Shown piece after piece: positions 62,160-64,000 of a stretch of DNA of 64,000 nt. Position numbers and translations under genes: made by a program. The DNA comes from Ideonella sp. MAG2 (lineage in GTDB: Bacteria; Pseudomonadota; Gammaproteobacteria; Burkholderiales; Burkholderiaceae_C): NCBI GenBank assembly GCA_004359425.1, contig PTEU01000001.1, positions 879,465-943,464 of the forward strand, written 5' to 3'. Positions within the stretch are counted from its first letter, which is position 1. Every line of letters starts with the position of its first letter. The notes below the pieces were generated by a model. That model had not been told where the DNA came from, ran no database searches, and saw only the letters and a list, made by a program, of their open reading frames with translations.

Positions 62160-63146
62160 TTTTATGGGCAATTTTATTTCTCGAAAGGCATTTTTTATCC
62201 CACCTTGGTGGGCAATGACATTGGCTGCGGCATGGCGCTGTGGCAAACGGACCTCTTGGCCGCTCGCGTTCGGCTCGACAAACTGGACCAACGCGTGGGC
62301 AACATCGATCAGCCCATGGCCGATGCCGAGGCCAGAGCGCAGGCCATGTCGCTGGCTGGCGTGCTGCCCAGTGAGCACGACTCCTCTTTGGGCACGATTG
62401 GCGGTGGCAACCACTTTGCTGAGTTTCAGCAGGTCGACACCGTCTATGCCGAGTCGGCCTTGTCGGCCTTGGGCCTTCGCCCCAAGCACTTGCTGCTCTT
62501 GGTGCACAGCGGCTCGCGGGGCTGGGGCGAGCGGGTTCTGCGGCGGCATGTGGATGCCTTTGGCCACCGTGGCTTGAAGGACGACTCGGCTGAGGCTCAG
62601 GCCTATATGGCCGAGCACGACGCGGCGCTTCGCTATGCGCGTTGCAACCGCAGCTTGGTGGCGCAGCGGCTGCTGCGCAATGTGCGTGCCGAAGGGCGGG
62701 TGCTGCTGGATGTGCACCACAACTTTGTGGAGCGCGCCACGCTGGGCGGGCAGGCCGGGTGCTTGCACCGCAAGGGGGCGACGCCGTCTGACCAAGGGCC
62801 TGTGATGATCCCTGGCTCGCGGGGGGACTACAGCTACCTGGTCAGGCCACTTCGCGCTTGCCACGACACCTTGTTGTCACTGGCGCATGGGGCTGGCCGC
62901 AAGTGGGTTCGCTCCGCCTGCAAAGACCGCTTGTTCAAGCTGATGACCCCCACGCAGATGGGGCGCACGGCACTGGGCAGCCGCGTGATCTGCAATGACC
63001 GCCAACTCATTTATGAGGAAGCGCCGCAAGCCTATAAAGGCATAGACAGTGTGGTGCAAGCCTTGGTGGGCGCGGGCTTGATCGAGCTGCTGGCCCGAAC
63101 CAAGCCGGTGCTGACCTACAAGACCCGTGGGGAGTGCTGCGAATGA
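62160..63146 (+). pseudogene. rtcB: RtcB-like RNA ligase lacking its N-terminus
   Basis: From about 62180 the frame reads an RtcB-family ligase of the prfH-linked type: KGIFYPTLVGNDIGCGMALW (metal Asp/Cys), LGTIGGGNHFAEFQ, LLVHSGSRGWGERVLRRHVD, VLLDVHHNFVE, MIPGSRGDYSYLVRP and SLAHGAGRKWVR (guanylylated His region). All main catalytic motifs survive, but the first 65 or so residues, with the PDLHPGKG segment, and any start signal are missing. It overlaps prfH by 4 bases. Whether a shortened product is made is unclear. Confidence 0.75.
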
Positions 63147-63775
63147 TCATGCTGCAACTGACGGCCAACACTGGCCCCGAAGAATGCTGCTTGGCCGTGC
63201 GCAAGGCGCTGCGCTGCCTGTTGGAGGAAGCGCACGACTTGGGCGTGCAGGTCGAGGTGCTGGAGCAGGTCGCGAGTGAGCTCTCGGGCAACGCTCGCTC
63301 GGTGCTGTTGGCGCTGGAGGGCGAGGCCGCTCGGGGCTTGGCCGCACGATGGTGCGGCAGCCTCTTGTGGGTCTGCCCCAGCCCTTATCGGCTGGGCCAC
63401 AAGCGGAAGAACTGGTTCATTGGGGCGGAGGTCTTTGATGACGAGATCGGCAGCACCTCCACCCAGGAATTGCAAGACCAAGACCTGCGCTTCGAGACCT
63501 TGCGGGCCAGCGGCCCGGGTGGGCAACACGTCAACAAGACCGACTCAGCCGTGCGCCTGACCCACCTGCCGACGGGCCTGAGCGTGAAGGTTCAAACCGA
63601 GCGCAGCCAGCATGCCAACAAGCGGCTGGCGCGCGCCTTGTTGGCCCACAAGCTGGCCGAACAAGCCAGCGCGGCCGAGCGCTCGGCGCGCCAGCAACGC
63701 TGGCGTCAACACCAGGGCGTGCAGCGCGGCAATGCGAGCCGGGTGTTCAGAGGGGAGGGGTTTGTGGAGGTCTGA
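63143..63775 (+). CDS. prfH: Peptide chain release factor homologue PrfH
   Basis: This 210-residue release factor-like protein has the catalytic GGQ loop in LRASGPGGQHVNKTDSAVRL and the domain 3 features LSVKVQTERSQHANKRLARA. Codon-recognition domains of RF1/RF2 are absent, as usual for PrfH. The rtcB-prfH pair is known to rescue ribosomes whose 16S rRNA is cut in the decoding centre: PrfH releases the peptide and RtcB reseals the RNA. The ATG overlaps the rtcB stop. PrfH is intact although its partner is truncated. Confidence 0.93.
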   Translation: MIMLQLTANTGPEECCLAVRKALRCLLEEAHDLGVQVEVLEQVASELSGNARSVLLALEGEAARGLAARWCGSLLWVCPSPYRLGHKRKNWFIGAEVFDDEIGSTSTQELQDQDLRFETLRASGPGGQHVNKTDSAVRLTHLPTGLSVKVQTERSQHANKRLARALLAHKLAEQASAAERSARQQRWRQHQGVQRGNASRVFRGEGFVEV

Positions 63776-63789
63776 GTCTGGGCACACCA

Positions 63790-63823
63790 GCAACAGGGGC
63801 TGCCGGTGCGCAGCCCCTGTTGC
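63790..63823. terminator. Strong hairpin after prfH
   Basis: GCAACAGGGGCTG and CAGCCCCTGTTGC form a perfect 13-bp stem with an 8-base loop. There is no T-tract, so it may be a terminator of the T-less kind or an mRNA end stabiliser. Confidence 0.6.
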
Positions 63824-63843
63824 GTCTGCGAATCAGCCTCGGG

Positions 63844-63874
63844 TTTACACGAATGCAACCGATTGCATTAAACT
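63844..63874 (+). promoter_or_regulatory. Promoter with LacI-type operator for the next gene
   Basis: TTTACA (63844-63849) and TTAAAC/TAAACT (63868-63874) could be -35 and -10 boxes. Between them lies ATGCAACCGATTGCAT (63853-63868), a 6+4+6 palindrome with a central CG of the LacI/GalR kind. GGAG about 10 bases before an ATG that would start at position 63999 suggests that the next gene begins at the window edge. Confidence 0.5.
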
Positions 63875-64000
63875 GGGAATATCGCGTCATCTTCCAGGCG
63901 TGCCATGCATGAAGCATGGTTCCCTCAGAAGAATTTCTCTCATAAATACGGCCAACCGCTGCACACGACGCCCTTTTCCACCCTTGGAGACACATTTCAT

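Overview
The window looks like chromosome from a beta-proteobacterium of the Burkholderiales, most probably family Comamonadaceae. The basis is uniformly high GC, Comamonadaceae-style gene content (the 1324-residue DUF3683 FAD/Fe-S oxidoreductase, the ubiE-galE and aspS-nudB-clsB neighbourhoods, tctBA, DUF502, FmdB) and an intergenic repeat typical of that family near 25.3 kb. Most of the window is ordinary housekeeping sequence. Three respiratory quinone genes (ubiE, ubiJ, ubiB) lie in 24.5-31 kb. No rRNA or tRNA gene was seen.

Layout. 0-3.9 kb: a TPR-rich AfsR/MalT-like regulator (running off the left edge), divergent from a clostripain-like cysteine protease. 4-6.3 kb: two small unknown proteins and argJ. 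6.3-8.4 kb: a leftward operon of three bactofilins, one membrane protein and a 35-residue membrane peptide. 8.8-11.2 kb: a broken MFS transporter and an AAA/DUF4143 ATPase. 11.2-17.2 kb: a DUF885 peptidase-like protein and a ugp glycerol-3-phosphate uptake operon whose two permease genes are both broken. 17.4-28.8 kb: S9 peptidase, DUF3683 oxidoreductase, HIT, DUF971, ubiE, galE, a truncated ceramidase and a flavin monooxygenase. 28.9-41.8 kb: ubiJ, ubiB, lipoproteins, a sodium:solute symporter, fmdB, DUF502, aspS, nudB, an EEP nuclease, clsB, plsY, a Rid protein and DUF817. 41.9-46.5 kb: an accessory island. 46.6-51.4 kb: small enzymes, an OmpA lipoprotein, a truncated patatin and a PQQ sugar dehydrogenase. 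51.5-57 kb: flgN-flgM-flgA divergent from flgBCDEF. 57-64 kb: spermidine-synthase-like protein, GspE-type ATPase, tctBA, a truncated RtcB and an intact prfH.

The accessory island (41.9-46.5 kb) is the most interesting part. It resembles an integron cassette array without an integrase. Two cassette-like genes (a nucleoside-deoxyribosyltransferase-like protein and a TPR protein) have their stop codons inside attC-like sites, and a probable group II intron 3' end precedes the first. An IS110/IS1111-family element sits directly after an attC-like arm. Its 460-base non-coding region downstream of the transposase is rich in hairpins and contains an 11-base segment matching the insertion-site flank at 10 positions. 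This is what a bridge RNA/seekRNA guide would look like. A second, decayed copy lies beside it, and a vapBC toxin-antitoxin pair follows.

A second theme is repeated partial gene loss. Six genes outside the island (MFS transporter, ugpE, ugpA, ceramidase, patatin, rtcB) lack a clean internal or N-terminal block of roughly 65-400 residues while the rest stays well conserved. A seventh, the left-edge regulator, may be similar. This suggests either recent deletion-driven decay or systematic assembly errors, and read mapping would separate the two.
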